Positions 34,665-47,843 of a stretch of 64,000 nucleotides of DNA are shown here, one piece after another. Within the stretch, counting starts at the first letter, position 1. Each line of letters begins with the position of its first letter. The position numbers and the translations under genes were made by a program. Under the pieces are notes generated by a model. The model was not told the DNA's origin and ran no database searches. It saw only the letters and a list, made by a program, of their open reading frames with translations. Origin of the DNA: Molanna angustata (taxonomy: Eukaryota; Arthropoda; Insecta; Trichoptera; Molannidae); the NCBI GenBank assembly GCA_963576475.1, contig OY754967.1, forward strand, positions 21,849,914 to 21,913,913, in the 5' to 3' direction.

Positions 34665-34775
34665 TTTTTTTATGAGATGCTGAGAGCACAAGGATAGAGG
34701 GGCATGGAAGGAGACGGGAGGCCTTCGTCCAGGAGGGGACGGGATAAGGCTGAGAAGAAGAAGATACCTAAATTA
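34665..34775 (+). pseudogene. LINE reverse transcriptase extreme C-terminus
   Basis: Translation MLRAQDRGAWKETGG (one frameshift allowed) followed by a Gly/Arg stretch resembles the AxDRxxWRxLGEAYxQQW C-terminus of some insect LINE proteins. Very short and tentative. Confidence 0.35.
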
Positions 34776-35370
34776 TATTTATCAAAAAAAAAAAATTAAA
34801 TTAAATTCCTTCTACATCATTCTATTCCGTTCTTTCTTTCCGTATAACGATCGTAGTTTTGTTAACATTTAACATTGTTTGGAAAAAAATCACCTTTGTA
34901 TACTCGTACTTTATATAATATTCTACTAATTTATTTAAAATATCTGTATATTAAAAACAAATATGAATGTCATATCAATATAATTGAATGTGTGAGAGTA
35001 ATTTATATGGTTATGTCTGGCAACATTATTTCAGACACTACACATTATACATGTCATGAATAATACACCGCGGATTCAGTCATATCTCACCTCTTTAACC
35101 ATTAATATTAACATTTCACGCATGAAATAAAACTCACCCGAGAAACATGACACTCGAATATCCAAATCGTACATAAATAATATTATCATATCACGGTGAT
35201 TTAAATATTAAACGATGGTAATTGTATCACGTTATTTAAGACATATTTAAATACGTTTTTTTTTTACATTTAAAACGGTTAATATTATGATGTGTAATAT
35301 GAACGATGAGAGAAATATGAAAATATAAATACAAATTCGAAAAACATCATTAGGTTTTTAAAAACTAGTT
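34776..35370. other. Non-coding AT-rich stretch
   Basis: No supported gene or element. Confidence 0.35.
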
Positions 35371-35372
35371 CA

Positions 35373-36115
35373 ATCCAACTGTCGATAGCGATAGTATGTA
35401 TAGTTGAAGAATGCGTACCAAACTATAAATCCAAATTATTGATTACATAGTTAAGATATTTTGTTTTCTATACAAAACATGCAAGTACCTATGTATGTAA
35501 GGATAGGATAGTATGGAATTCAGTCCTTTTTTTCTGCCCAGAATGTGAAAACAGCATGGTGGTATATATTTATGTTTGGAGATTAAGTATCAAAGTAATG
35601 AGAGTCGCCGTAGATATTGTGTAGTGTATAGTGTATACTGCAAATTTTAAGAAACGATGTCGTCTTTTAATATTTTTTTATAAAAAATGCTAAGAAAGTT
35701 TGAGTAGTACTATTATGTTATGCATATTTTGATCTAGTAGGTGTGTTTCGGCATTTTTCAATATTTTCAAAAACTTTGGATATATAGGCAATTAAACACA
35801 TAAATTTATCATAAATAACATGTTTTACTTAATAAAAAATAAATCAAAAGTTGATAACCCCTGACTAAAACGAAAAAGTTCAAAAGTTTTGTAGACTTAA
35901 AATTTCCATACTTTCTGAAGTTTAGGGCTCCGTGAATCAAGTGGATCAAAAGTTATAAGGGGGGGAGAGCACACAGACACAGACATAGGCAGACACTTAA
36001 TATTCTACTCCAAATTCTGAGTAAATCACATATGCTGCGAAACCTCTAAGTTAGTGTTTTTTGACTTCAACGTTCAACAAAACCGTGCAAAAACTCTACT
36101 GCTGCATACAATTCT
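35373..36115. repeat. Repeat family R2, copy 2 (3' truncated)
   Basis: It begins ATCCAACTGTCGATAGCGAT as at position 16 and remains alignable, with deletions, to CATACAATTCTC. It lacks the right-hand inverted end present at 989-1000. It includes the same G-run followed by (CA)-rich sequence (about 35965). Confidence 0.7.
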
Positions 36116-36456
36116 CTTACACAGGACTATGATTAATAAGATGTATTAAAACCGACAGTAATGTCGAATTGATTAGACGTTTGACTTATGTCTATTATGA
36201 TTGAGACCAGATATACTAGAATTATTTAATTTTTTTTTTATTAAGGAAAAACCAACAAGTTCTATAATATTATAAAAAATATATACATATTATACATATA
36301 TAAAGAATAAGTGCATGATAGAGAAGCCACTAAGTGGATTCCACGAAATTATCATAACGTATCATATAAAAATAAACATTATAATAACAACTTATAAAAA
36401 AAGGAAATAAAAAAGTACAACAATCATAAAATACGCATAAATTAAAGAAAAGAAAT

Positions 36457-36840
36457 CGAGTGGGTTGTGGCCAACGCTTTTCTCCTCACTAACAAGTCAC
36501 TCCACAAAGTATTCAAAATTTGTATGGAAAACTTTCAGCATTTTCATGAAATGAGTATATTATTGAGTAAAAGTTATTTCTGATTTAAATATTTTATAAT
36601 GATACTTCTTTAATGCCATTTTATGAAAGTGATGTGCCTTTTTAGCAATTTGAAAATAAAAAAAGCAAATTTTAAGTTTCCAAACCCTGAGGTCACTTTT
36701 AAATATTTGACAGTTAAATAATTGAGAAGCACTGTTCAGACATCCCTCAAAATCTAATGGGGTCGAAATGAGTATAAGATATATTTATTTGCAAATTTTT
36801 AAAAGAATCGAAAGAGCACGTAACCGAGGCAAAATCGAGA
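36457..36840 (+). repeat. Repeat family R1, copy d (3' truncated)
   Basis: GAGTGGGTTGTGGCCAACGC through ATTTGTATGGAAAACTTTCAG, GATTTAAATATTTTA and TCTAATGGGGTCGAAA aligns with copies a-c. It sits between T-rich sequence (36230-36245, possible minus-strand poly-A) and the LINE fragment at 36850, so it may have inserted into that LINE's 3' region. Confidence 0.7.
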
Positions 36841-36849
36841 ATGTTCCGC

Positions 36850-37375
36850 ACGTAGCTAAAATAAAGTGTTTTTAGTTAGGGTTGTTATGGATTCAAATGA
36901 TTTTGCCACTCTAATAACAAAATTTAACATTCTAAAAGCCTTTTCAATTACATAATCAACATGATTTCTAAAAAGCAACCTGCTATCAATCAACACACCT
37001 AAATCTCTTGTTTCATTGCATGTTGCTATTATTTCATGGTTTAGAGTATAATTTACAACAAATGGTTCCTTCTTACGAGTAAAGGGCATAGGTACATTTG
37101 CATTTTTGTACATTTAAGAAAAGTTGATTGGTATTGTAGTAATTGTAGAATCTGTTCAAGTCCAATTGGCGCTTATTGCAGTCATTGATATTGGTCATTT
37201 TTTTGTAAATTTTCATATCATCGGCAAAAACCAAATAGTCAGAATATTCAAAACAGTGTGATATGTCATTCATATATAATATGAACAAAACTGGACCCAA
37301 ATGAGAGCCTTGTGATATTCCCGATAGACAAAATCGATATTTGGATTTGGCATTATTTATCACAACGGATTTTTA
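36850..37375 (-). pseudogene. Jockey-type LINE reverse transcriptase fragment
   Basis: On the minus strand SGISQGSHLGPVLFILYMND is followed by YLVFADDMKIYK, the catalytic FADD motif, then TRDLGVLIDSRLLFRNHVDY. These are palm and post-palm blocks of jockey/CR1-like non-LTR reverse transcriptases. A frameshift near 37100 splits it into two frames. Both ends are truncated. The Asp pair is conserved but the enzyme cannot be made from this copy. Confidence 0.85.
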
Positions 37376-38465
37376 GTTTCTCACGTCTCTGTAATATATT
37401 ATTAAGACACGACTTCAACGCTTTAAACTAATGCTCTCGTTTTAATAGTGATGATGACAATTATGTATTTATTGCTTGTAAGTGATTAGGTTACTAATGC
37501 TGGTTCAATGTATACATGTATTCCTACTTATCTTATTACAACAAGATCGTGCAAATAAAATATATATATTTGGTTAATCTGTAACACGATGCAATGTTCT
37601 TCTTCATCGTTCATTACAATGTCGTGGTCGTGATATACAAGAGAAATTTATTGCTGTTTCCTTCCTTTATTTAAATAGGTACCTACATACCTTATGCATT
37701 TAATAGATCACAAAAATCACGATGATCAGTACCTACTTATTATTATTTGTTTTTTATGAAATGATTTAAATTTTTTTATCACATTTTACACTACACATTA
37801 TACAAACGAGGGATTTTTCTATTCTATTAATACACAATGAAATAAAGATTTGTATAGCGCAGTGTTTAATGTAGGTAACATATAAGAAAATATATCATTA
37901 CTTCATATTATTAGATTAATTGTGTAAAAAAAATGGTTACCAAACAAAAAAAAACATAACCGAAATAAAGTCTATAAAATTTTATTTTGAACCCGATTTA
38001 TTACCGAAGAAAGTGATAACTTGTATTTTATTATAAAAATAATATTTTAAAAATGATTGAAAAAGTAGCTAAATCCTCTCGCTACGGTGAGCGATGAGTA
38101 TCTATTCTAGTAATAAATAAATCCTGTAATGTTTTGCGACCTGTCAAGTATAGACTTCATTGCCAAATGACAATTTCAATCAACTACCTACATATAAACA
38201 GACTAACCGTTCGCCAAAGCATACTTATAGGAAAGTTGTTCTTCAGGTATTCTCGATTATATTAATTTGCAGTTGTCGGTTAGAGTTAATTTAAAAATAC
38301 CACTCAGGCAATTGCATCTTGCTTCTCGAGATTTGAATTCTCTATTTTTAAAATTTATTTATAACCAAGTGTGTTAAAATTAAAATTACCTAAAGAATTA
38401 AGAATCGTGCATAAAATAGACTTTCCTGTTTCCAGTTTGCTCCTTACCTACTTCGTTAGTTTTAC
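37376..38465. other. Non-coding AT-rich stretch
   Basis: No supported gene or element. Confidence 0.35.
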
Positions 38466-38467
38466 TC

Positions 38468-38590
38468 CTTACAAACCCAAGGGGATATTAGTGGGGTGTT
38501 ATGAATTTTATTGCAGATTATCAACTAGTATCATGCTGAGATTGTATTCTGAAAGTTTTATTACAATGTATCTGTGTGTGTGTGCTAGTT
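38468..38590 (-). repeat. Repeat family R1, copy e (fragment)
   Basis: AAGGGGATATTAGTGGGGTG through GCTGAGATTGTATTCTGAAA and a short (TG)n is the inverted 3' portion of R1, matching 6975-7090. Confidence 0.7.
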
Positions 38591-38599
38591 ATTTAAGAA

Positions 38600-39425
38600 T
38601 AATGTAAGAAAAAGTTGAGGTCCTGCAAGCAGTATTCTCGAAAAATACTGCTTACCTATCATTACAGATGTATCGAGTTGGCTTGTTATCACATTTTTCA
38701 ATAAAGATTGATGCTACAAAAAATATCACAGAATTTTCATTTTCGAATGCAACGAAATATTTGTAATAGCATGTCCCAGCAGAGACAGTTATTATACACA
38801 TCAAAATGATTATATCAAAATCATGTTGAGAGAAAATTTATAACATATTATTATTTTTTATATTGCATTCCATTTTTTGTCATGAACCTACTAACCTTTA
38901 GTTACACGATTTAGTCTCAAACAATATTTTCGTGATGTAACATCGCGTAACAATAATAATATTCATTAATAAATAGATACACAATAATAATATTATTATT
39001 ATATTTTAATAATAAAAAAGTTAACTCGGTTGATTGTATAAATATGCTAAGAGGCAGACATTATTCTTGTTGTTAACTTTCTCCCCCGAAATAACTAATG
39101 TGAACAGCTTACCACGATGAACCTTGAACCCGTTTGTATTGAATTCACATTCCGGTTTTTTTATGATAATATTTTTGTGATAAACAAACAAAATCAATTA
39201 AACCGTAATCTTCGTCGTAACCTTTTTATTTCTCCCCATAAAAATATTTCCCTTCAGGGTCGGCTTCCAAGCAAAAAAGAGGTAATTCATATTTTTTTGA
39301 AACATATTTTTTATATTCAAAAAGCATTGTTATTCCAAGTTATATTACTAAAAATAATATTATATCTTAACCACCAAATCAATAATTTATTATTCTAGTA
39401 TTGAAATATGCACCTACAGCTTAAA
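38600..39425. other. Non-coding AT-rich stretch
   Basis: No supported gene or element; the frame at 39117-39398 has no recognisable features. Confidence 0.3.
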
Positions 39426-39429
39426 ACGA

Positions 39430-39640
39430 TCAATCATCATCATCAATGGCTCCACAGCCCATTGCGGGCCTTGGCCTCCTCCAACATTCCTCGCTATCTC
39501 CCTCTATCCTGACATGCTTCCCCCCAGTTCTTTACACCAACAGACTCCAAATCCCGCTGCACGCCATCCAGCCATCGGAGCTTGGGTCTATTAACGTTTC
39601 GTCTACCTTGTGGCTTTGTGTGCAGGACGATCAATAACTG
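39430..39640 (+). repeat. Repeat R4 copy (GGCCTCCTCC family)
   Basis: ATCATCATCATC-type start, then CCCATTGCGGGCCTTGGCCTCC, and GGGTCTATTAACGTTTCG. It shares its plan with 53770-53935 (CCCATCGTGGGTCCTGGCCTCC...CTACCGACGTTTC). This kind of repeat is common in Lepidoptera-type genomes. It is probably a LINE or SINE fragment. Confidence 0.5.
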
Positions 39641-41735
39641 CATAAAATTCTTTTCTCTGTAGCTGCCTGATTTTCCACTATGTACTATGTAGAAATAAAG
39701 ACAAAAATATGCATCGTCTCTATTAAGATATAAATTTGCCTAAAAATATTACATGTATAAACATACAAGCGTCTGGCGACAGACGGATCAAAAGACGGAA
39801 GTCGGAAATACACACGCGCACAAATATTTAACTGAATAAATAAAAAATAATAAATTGTATTTAAAATAGTAGGTATCTTACAAATTACGTTAGTAATATG
39901 TTGAGAAATATAATTTGTTTTAAAAATGTGATCGAATGCGGATACATAATAAATACAATTTTAACCTCAAATGGCAAAGGTATTGAAAACATTTTTCCTG
40001 CGACCAATTTTCATTCAATTTATAAAGAAACTCGCTCATGCGAATCACTATTATTATTAAAGACTAGATGAATCTAACAAAAAAAAATGGGAAAGGGATT
40101 TACGTACACATCATACTATTATTTCGCTGTCGTATTTTATTGCATCCCGTATAATTTCCCTTTGATTCATCTGTCGCCAGACTCTATTTATAAACATGTG
40201 AGAAATGGTTTATGTAACCTTAAAAAAGTTATGATACAACTTTCTCAACGTTCCTGAAAATACTGTGTGATTTTTACAAATAATGTATTAATTTTATCTA
40301 ACTTGATTAGAAATCCGTTTTTAAATTTTGATAAAATTTAGTACATTGGTATATAAATCAAAACCTATTTAATATCATGATATCCATCAGTCCTACAAGT
40401 CGTAATGAATAAAAATCTCTCTTTTTGTTATGTTTGACGTGCATAGTGCATAATGTAAATAAAGTATTATACATAATGATAGTTTAAAGAAATGCAAAAA
40501 TACATTTTTTCCTATAATTTTACTTGATGTCTTCCGCGGCACTCATTGTGAAATTCAATATCATATAACATATCATTGAATACGATAAAAGTGGTCATTA
40601 AACATATACATAGGAATATGGGAGGTTATATAATTTTTTATTAATATTCATGTTTTCATTTTCATTACTTCAAAATTTGAATATTATTTAAACTATCACA
40701 ATAATGACTTGATATAATTCAAATATACCCTGATCCTACCCTGCAAATTGTGTCTTATCAATATGATAATAATAATATATGACAATTTCCAAGTTCTAAA
40801 AGAACTCATAAAACAGCACTTTCCTCTTCGGAAATCGAATTTGACAATCGATTACATAAGTCACTTACCTTCTTCACTCAAGTCAAAAGGTGACTAATAT
40901 TTGTCGTCGAGAACCAATATGTTCCTATTTAAATATTTCATATTTAGATTTGAATCGATTCGGTTGATCCGAAGCTCCTATAGTTTCGACATAATGTATC
41001 CAAATTGTGTTCAACTTGAAAAAATTGACAAACGACGGAAATGCCAAATTGTGTTAATGTGCCAAGATTTTGTAAGGTACCTACCTTAACTTTTTAAATT
41101 AATGATATGGTTTATTATAGTGTTTTGCGATGCGCTTAACAATTTCATACCTAGAGAGAAAAAAATAATTATGTTATATGTATGGTCAAGAAAAGCAGAA
41201 GTTATGAAAGTTGAGGATGCATGTCTGGAAATAATATTCATAAACAATACTTGTATACATCATCTAAACCGTTTATGCCGTGTTTTATAAATACGGAGAT
41301 TTAATAAGAAAACAATATTATTTTTCTTATAGTCAAGCAATTACACTATAATAATAATCTGAACCTATTATTGTTCTTTCTCCATTATTTTAGTGTATTT
41401 AACATTTTCATTTTGATAAGATCCGTTCTTAGACTTTTTCCGTTAATTGAAACTTTAGTTCCACTGGACTTGTTTTCTATGACACTCGGTACCATTCCTC
41501 TATGTTTTAAGGACTTATGTGCAAAGGTGCTAACAAATGATAGATGGTAGATCCTTTGCCTACGTTAAATAAGAATGGATGTTTTACATCTATTCCAAAA
41601 ATATTCAATTCAGAATTGACAATGTGAAAAAAATATGATTCATAAATATTGTGATCGATAAAAACCGTCCACAAAATAAAGAAAGAAATAAAACCTTACA
41701 TAGAAAATAAATCGCGTTATTGAAAAAGAACTTAC
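39641..41735. other. Non-coding stretch downstream of the 41736 donor
   Basis: No exon or element is supported. If the exon at 41736-42566 is real, this is its following intron. A GTCTGGCGACAGACGGATC / GATTCATCTGTCGCCAGAC pair (about 39771 and 40160-40180) marks a weak inverted repeat of about 410 bp, a possible MITE. Confidence 0.4.
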
Positions 41736-42566
41736 TTGATAATTGTATTTGTTTTTCCCATCTTGAGAGTCCTCCATTTCATGTGGATTGTCGGAGATAT
41801 ACTGGAACCTCTCCGTTCTGGTCATTCCATAAGGAGTATGTTCTCTACAATAGCATTCGTTGTTGTCTTTAATTGCAGAGTCTCTTTTTTTAATTGCCGC
41901 ATTTTTCACACATTTCGCTTCTTTGGTCGAATACTCATAATCTTGTATATCGACTGCATATTCGTTTTCGTCCACAATACTTTCAGCTATAGTTGGAAGA
42001 CTGTTATTGGTAGTATTGTTGTTGTTTTGTACGTTCGTAAGAGGAATTCTTATTTTATATCCTTGAACTGAAAAGGTTTCAGTTGTGGAAGTGTTGAACG
42101 TTCCGATGTTGTTGGAGTATTGATAAGGAATATCAATGCAGTTTGTTCTCATTTGGTGAGAAGTTGATTCGTCGTATGCCGTTGATGTAGAATCTTGACC
42201 GCAAGGTGTGCGTGTATATGATGGAGATAAATTATCATTTATAGGGGTGATTCTTTTTAAGTCAATGTTAGAGATCAGGTCTTGTTTGACAATGCTCGTA
42301 TACGTTGGAATAATAGAATGTTTTTCCAGTTTAGTTTTAGGTGTGGGTGTAGAGTATGTGTATTGGGTGCTCTTTGGTTCATCTTCTATCGATGAATTCA
42401 TTTGTGGAGCAGAGTATTGAGTTCCAACAGAATTTTGTTTTTGGTAAATATTTTCCTTCCTTTTTGGATAATTGTTTTTGTTTATATTACTGAATCCATT
42501 GTTTGAATTCTTATTATGTTGTTCAGATTTTCTGTCCGACTGGACAGTGTAATTTCTGCTTACCAT
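41736..42566 (-). CDS. Host-gene coding exon, polar Asn/Ser/Thr-rich protein
   Basis: The minus strand is open for 277 codons from ATG (CAAAAATGG, a good insect start context) to CAA|GTAAGT, a near-perfect donor at 41736/41735. The open frame then runs on into intron until a stop, so the true exon ends at the donor, in phase 0. An acceptor-like ATTTTTAG ends at 42585, also in phase 0, so this may be internal and the ATG not the start. The product is highly polar, with runs of Asn, Ser, Thr, Gln and Tyr. A Cys-containing ECYCREHTPYGMTRTERF segment lies near its end. It has no membrane helix and looks like a disordered cytoplasmic domain. The exon at 7692-7872 (phase 0 entry, transmembrane helix) is a plausible next exon. 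I do not recognise the family. Confidence 0.6.
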
Positions 42567-42589
42567 TTTTGCCAAGTTTATAATCTAAA

Positions 42590-43855
42590 AATATCCAAGT
42601 CACGAATAACTGTTTCGAGAAATATGTTTAGCAAAGGCGTATTTTTGAAGTCATATTATTTTATAAAAGCTATTGTAAAAATAAAGCTAAATAATGGTAG
42701 CATGTAAATGTTTAGATCCACTTTATTGGAACATTATAGACATTAACATTCAATAAATGTATTAAACAAATCGTTTATATGTTAGTTTTGAATTTTGTTA
42801 AAGGAGTAATCTCGTGTGGGCGAGTTCCCAAAAAGTAAAACATTGCTAACATTTTTAAAAGGAATAAAATACAGTAGCTTATTTAATTTACAATCCTATT
42901 TAATATAACGTATAATAAAAAGTAATTTGAATCCATTACTAATTCTTGAAACTGGCAATAAAAACATGCTATGTTTATATTTTAAATACATTATATTATG
43001 CAACCCCATGTACAGTGTTAAAATTAATTCTGCGTTACGTTCTTATATTGTGTTCTCCAGTAAAATAGAGCAGTATCAAAATGGCTGTTCATTTTTATCA
43101 ATATTAATTTCATGACATACAATTTAATTTTTAACTATTATATGAGACAATAATGGCTTTTGTCATTATAGGTACTAGGAAAATACACCAATGTAGTCCT
43201 GATAACAATTGCACATTTCACTTCACCTATTGTTTGATAATGAAGAGTAAAGTCGCATAAATCAATAAAGCGATATGTATTTTCATAAATAAATACATTT
43301 TTAATTGAGAATGCGTTAATCAAATTTCATTATCTTCAAGGTTCATTTCCTAACATCTCGTGCATTTACATGTACCTACTTACTTTAAGAAAAATCTTTA
43401 TTCGAACCTGTCAGTTTTTAATTCTACTTTCGTTCTCTGTATTTCGCATAAAATTTATCTTAGATAACTTATATTGGACCACAATATCATGTCTTTACAT
43501 GCACTTTCTGTAATTATATTCTTATTATATATTGCATGTTGCATTATGTTTATTCATGTATATGTGCTTGGTATTACCTACTTGTCAGTGCGTCTACTTG
43601 CAAGAATAAATCGTATCTCCACAAATAATTGTAACCTAGATATAGGACTATAAAACCTAATCAACTTCATGAATAATAGTTTAATTATTTTTAATATCCT
43701 GAACCAAGCATTTAAGGGAAAATCAACATAAGTATCTATTATGCATTATAAATGAACTACGTGTATACTTTTATAAAACAAAAAAAGTTAGTTCTATATT
43801 AGTTTAACACAAATAATTAACCATCTAAATAATTAATTTATATATATACATACAA
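42590..43855. other. Non-coding AT-rich stretch
   Basis: No supported gene or element. Confidence 0.35.
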
Positions 43856-43859
43856 ACAT

Positions 43860-44240
43860 ACATACCATCACGCCATGTCCCTTGCGGGGTAGGCAGAGAT
43901 AATTGAATGCCACATTTTACTATCCTGGCACGCATCCCTCGCCTCGTCCACATTCATGCATCGTGTCATACATGTTCGTCTATTGCTCACACTTCTAACA
44001 TTAGGTACCGTCTTTCAAAATTTCGTTCACATGGTCGTGCCATCCGTTTCTTGGGCGTCCCCGACCTCTCATTCCATTCCTTTCCGCTCTGTATATTTTC
44101 TTCGTCAGGCGCTCCTCATTCATTCTCCCCATTTTACCAAATCATCTCAATGTGTTCAATTTCATTCTATTAATGACATCTTTCTTCATCTTACATTCTT
44201 TCCTCATGTCCTCATCTCTTACCCGGTCATACCTACATCG
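43860..44240 (-). pseudogene. RTE-type LINE, C-terminal fragment
   Basis: This is the inverted counterpart of 7300-7680. It starts with the tail complement CATACCATCACGCCATGTCCC, then the complements of the RRACM..CMNVDEARD, RGRPRKRWHDHV and MGRMNEERLTKKIY coding blocks. Indels break the frame. Apparent plus-strand frames here are shadows. Confidence 0.75.
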
Positions 44241-46260
44241 TTCTATTACAAATCCTTCTTAACGATCTATAAATGCTTTAAATAAATATATTTACCTACT
44301 CGTACAAATGTTGCTAACTCAAATTTATTTCTCATGTTTTGTATGGAGGTGTTAAATATTTGGATTTGCCACGTTATATTTTTTTATTTGTGAATGTTGT
44401 ATAATTAACATTGAATATCCTTATTTGGGAAAAGGCCCATTTTTGCATACCTGGATCCAATTTAGCCAAGATATCGTCTAGACATGATGTTATTCCAATC
44501 AATTTTAACGTTACTACTATATTCAATTGACGTTTAAACGAAACTATTCTAAATGTCAAGGCATTATCCGTTCGTTAAAAAACATCGCCTATTGTTTTCT
44601 TTTTATTCTGTCCATTGCAAATTTTTAATTCAATTTTAATGAGTTAATTTCCTAAACGTCCGTTTCACCACACGCACCGCACCTCTGCCGACGGATCACC
44701 GATTTCAGCCGTTGTTCATTGGTAGCTGTATCTGGATTATTCTCTTAAGGAAATTAAGCGCCATTGTTATTCCGTGTTCCCGCGCTTTTTGCAACCGTTT
44801 GGCGGGAATGTTCCCATAGACAAAACAATGGTTGTCATAGTGACCGGACTACTAGCAACACTTGTTGCGAAATTCCATATGCAACCGTTTATTATTGTAA
44901 AGAAAACTGTTTTATTCCCATGGGCGGCTAATAATATGAAGACATTCAGAAAGTGAAACCGAAAATTGAATACAACATATTATCTTGAATGTACAGCGAA
45001 TGATGTTATAAAGTTTCATTATTTTAGTGCAATGTGACGTAATACGATGGCTCAATATTAGTTTGTTGAGAACTAAACAATCTTAGATACTCACCGATTA
45101 AAATCAATGATAATAAATTGTAGCAACATCATTTCTGTGTATCACGATTAGGAAATTATAACTCACAAAGTTACCTACTAAAAAAAATATAAATGATATC
45201 GATCAACTTAAAAGTGAATGATCCCATATTTTCTTTCCTTACCTACTTATAAATCTGTATTATCATTTGCACAACCTATGTGGATTCATCTTATTGTTAC
45301 AGAATATGTTCAAAATCACATCAAGACAAGATTAAATATAAATTTTAAACCGGAAAATTTGTGTAGTAATTTATAACACAATTTTTTTGCTTCTGCGATC
45401 AAGCACGGATTTTTGTATACCTAAGCAGTTATGTTTGACGGAAGAGAATAAATATTGAAAGGATAATAACTCCAGGAAATGTGAACGAGCCACAAGACCA
45501 GTTACTATGAACTTTTTATCAGCAATGATCGCTATATTATTATATCTACACTATGCAATAGTTGCCCCAACCATTACATTAGCAGAATATAAATAGGTAT
45601 ATGTATACCTATATGCATATACAAAATTTGATAAACATAATACAAATGAGATGTACTCTTTGGTTTTGTCACATTTTGGAATATCGAACGAGAAAAGTAC
45701 AAGAGGTCGGTAGTTCTTATCAACTCGCCACGTCACACTATCCTTCCTTAACACTGAAAGTTCTGAAGTTCTGAAATATGGAAACTTCGAAGAAGTAAGG
45801 AGTAACGAGATTTCAAAATTTTCTTCACATTTTCACATTTTTCTTCATTTGTAATCGATTTTTCACTAGCATGCATTAAATTACTCAATCAATTTTCCTT
45901 CATTTTAATTTAGTTCACAGTTTAGAAATGTACATTATAAAGTTTTTGACTGTTTTTACATTGAAAACACGTAAAAAAGTAAAATATTACTGTTGCACAA
46001 ACCGAATAAAATTAAAATTTTATTTAAAAAGTCATATTAATCATGCTGGATTAACAGTTTTAACATGCATCGACATCGAGAATACACGAATTCTGAAAAA
46101 TTTAATGCTTTAAATCCACTAAAATTCCAGTGCGGACAGACAGACAAAGGAAGTTAATAAAAGGATGTAAAAATAGCAGAAATAATTAAATTTGCATATT
46201 GTGTATAAAGATAAGAAAGTTTACTAGTGGTCAATTGTTTATGTATTTTGTGTTTTTTAC
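44241..46260. other. Non-coding stretch with a GC-richer island
   Basis: The segment 44655-44900 is distinctly richer in GC and CpG (GCACCGCACCTCTGCCGACG; GGTAGCTGTATC; TTTGGCGGGAATG). It has no convincing frame or splice sites. It could be a promoter of the minus-strand gene or an old transposon. Nothing else is supported. Confidence 0.3.
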
Positions 46261-46263
46261 CTT

Positions 46264-46600
46264 ATTTATTTATTTATTCAATTTATGGGGAAACATACAG
46301 CAATTCACAAATTACAAAAGACAAAAATGAATGTTAAATATTTGCCAAAATAGTTCCCTCGTCATCATAAAAATAATATAAAAATAAAATGCATAATAAT
46401 ATAAAAATAAACATTTTGCGTAATATAAAAATAAAATTACTAAAACATATATAAATAGTAGAGTATATTAGAAATTAAAGATATAAGAATTTGAAATAAA
46501 ATTAAAAAAAGAAAACGATGCAAGATAAGTAATTCAAAATTAAAAACATACAAATATTAATAGGATATAAGTAATAGGAGTTAGGGGGAGTGGGGAGGAT
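46264..46600 (-). mobile_element. Probable LINE 3' end (non-coding)
   Basis: (TTAT)n followed by TTCAATTTATGGGGAAACATACAGC is the reverse complement of a retroposon 3' untranslated region ending in (ATAA)n. It continues into AT-rich ATAAAAATAATAT low-complexity sequence. No coding part remains. Confidence 0.4.
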
Positions 46601-47843
46601 AAAGGAGTTAGGTATTCTATACCTTATATCACTGCGTCATTGCCGTTATACTCCTGCGATATTGCGGATATTTGTTATTGAATATATCAGTATCCTAAAA
46701 CCTTGTATTATATACTTCTTACAAATGCGTGGAAAGAATGAATTAATTCTGTGATAAGTACTACGTGGAATGTGGAATATGAAGTAATTAAGTGTCTGAA
46801 ATAGTATGATACTTATTATTTGGGAAGCAGTTATTAACAGTTATTTGTGTATTCTACGGTTCTTCGGTTCTCGATGGATTCAAGGCAAAAATAGTTCTAA
46901 GATCATGCCAATCCTATAACACTAAATTCGGTGAAATAGACCTTTTCAATATCAACCTTGTCTCCTTAAAAAAAACAACTAAACATACGTTCCTTATCAG
47001 AAATCTAACGTAGTGGTGTTGAGTGATGTAGGTCAGGATGGAACTCTATAGATGTAATTAGGTTCAAGCAGCTCCCGTTTCCCAACTGTCCCTCACACAA
47101 AGGCCATCTCCAACCCGCCCCTTTTTTCAATTCGCAGATATTTCTTTCTCCTTGCATACTTCTTTATTTTTATATATAGTTTTATTTTATTCCATTTTAT
47201 TTATGTTATGTTTTCGACGTTTGACCATTACCTTATGTTTTGTTATAACTGGTGTATGTTTTAATTATTATTTTGTTTTGTATCTTATTTTTTGTATGTA
47301 GGTACTGTTGGTTTTTCATTGAAATAAAGTAAAAAAAATATGTATATTTTTTTGTACTCTTTGTATTCTGTTTATGTGTGTGATATATAAAGTAGTAGGT
47401 ACACAAAGTAATAAAACTGTAACTTTATTAAATATATTCTCATTCGTATGATGCACGGGTGTGTATGAGTTGTTTATGTAATAATTATTGTTATTTTATT
47501 TATATCAGTGGTGATCGCTTTAATATTTCGTATCGATGTATTTATCGTCTCACGAATGACAAAATTGGTTATTTCTGTGAGATTCGTGAGAGCACGTTTT
47601 GGAATGGAAACAAGTCTCTTAATACAAAGTGTAACGGAGGATAGTACCTTTTAGAGATATTATTAAAAGTGAATTAAGTCAATCTTTTACTTTCTTTCGC
47701 ACGATGTTTACTTGAAAAGTTTGTTCATGATTCGTTAATACATTGAATTATTCATATGAATTTTCTTTGAATATTCTTTAAGCTCTCTTTTTGAATTGCT
47801 TATTAGTTAAGTAACTAACTGATAACTTACAAAATAGAAATGA
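46601..47843. other. Non-coding stretch
   Basis: No supported gene. Around 47290-47330 a TTTTTCATTGAAATAAAGTAAA sequence resembles a polyadenylated 3' end (plus strand), perhaps of an old retroposon. Confidence 0.3.

Noticed and set aside
43907..44285. Plus-strand open frames (88 and 109 codons)
   Set aside because: They are the complement of an RTE C-terminal fragment.
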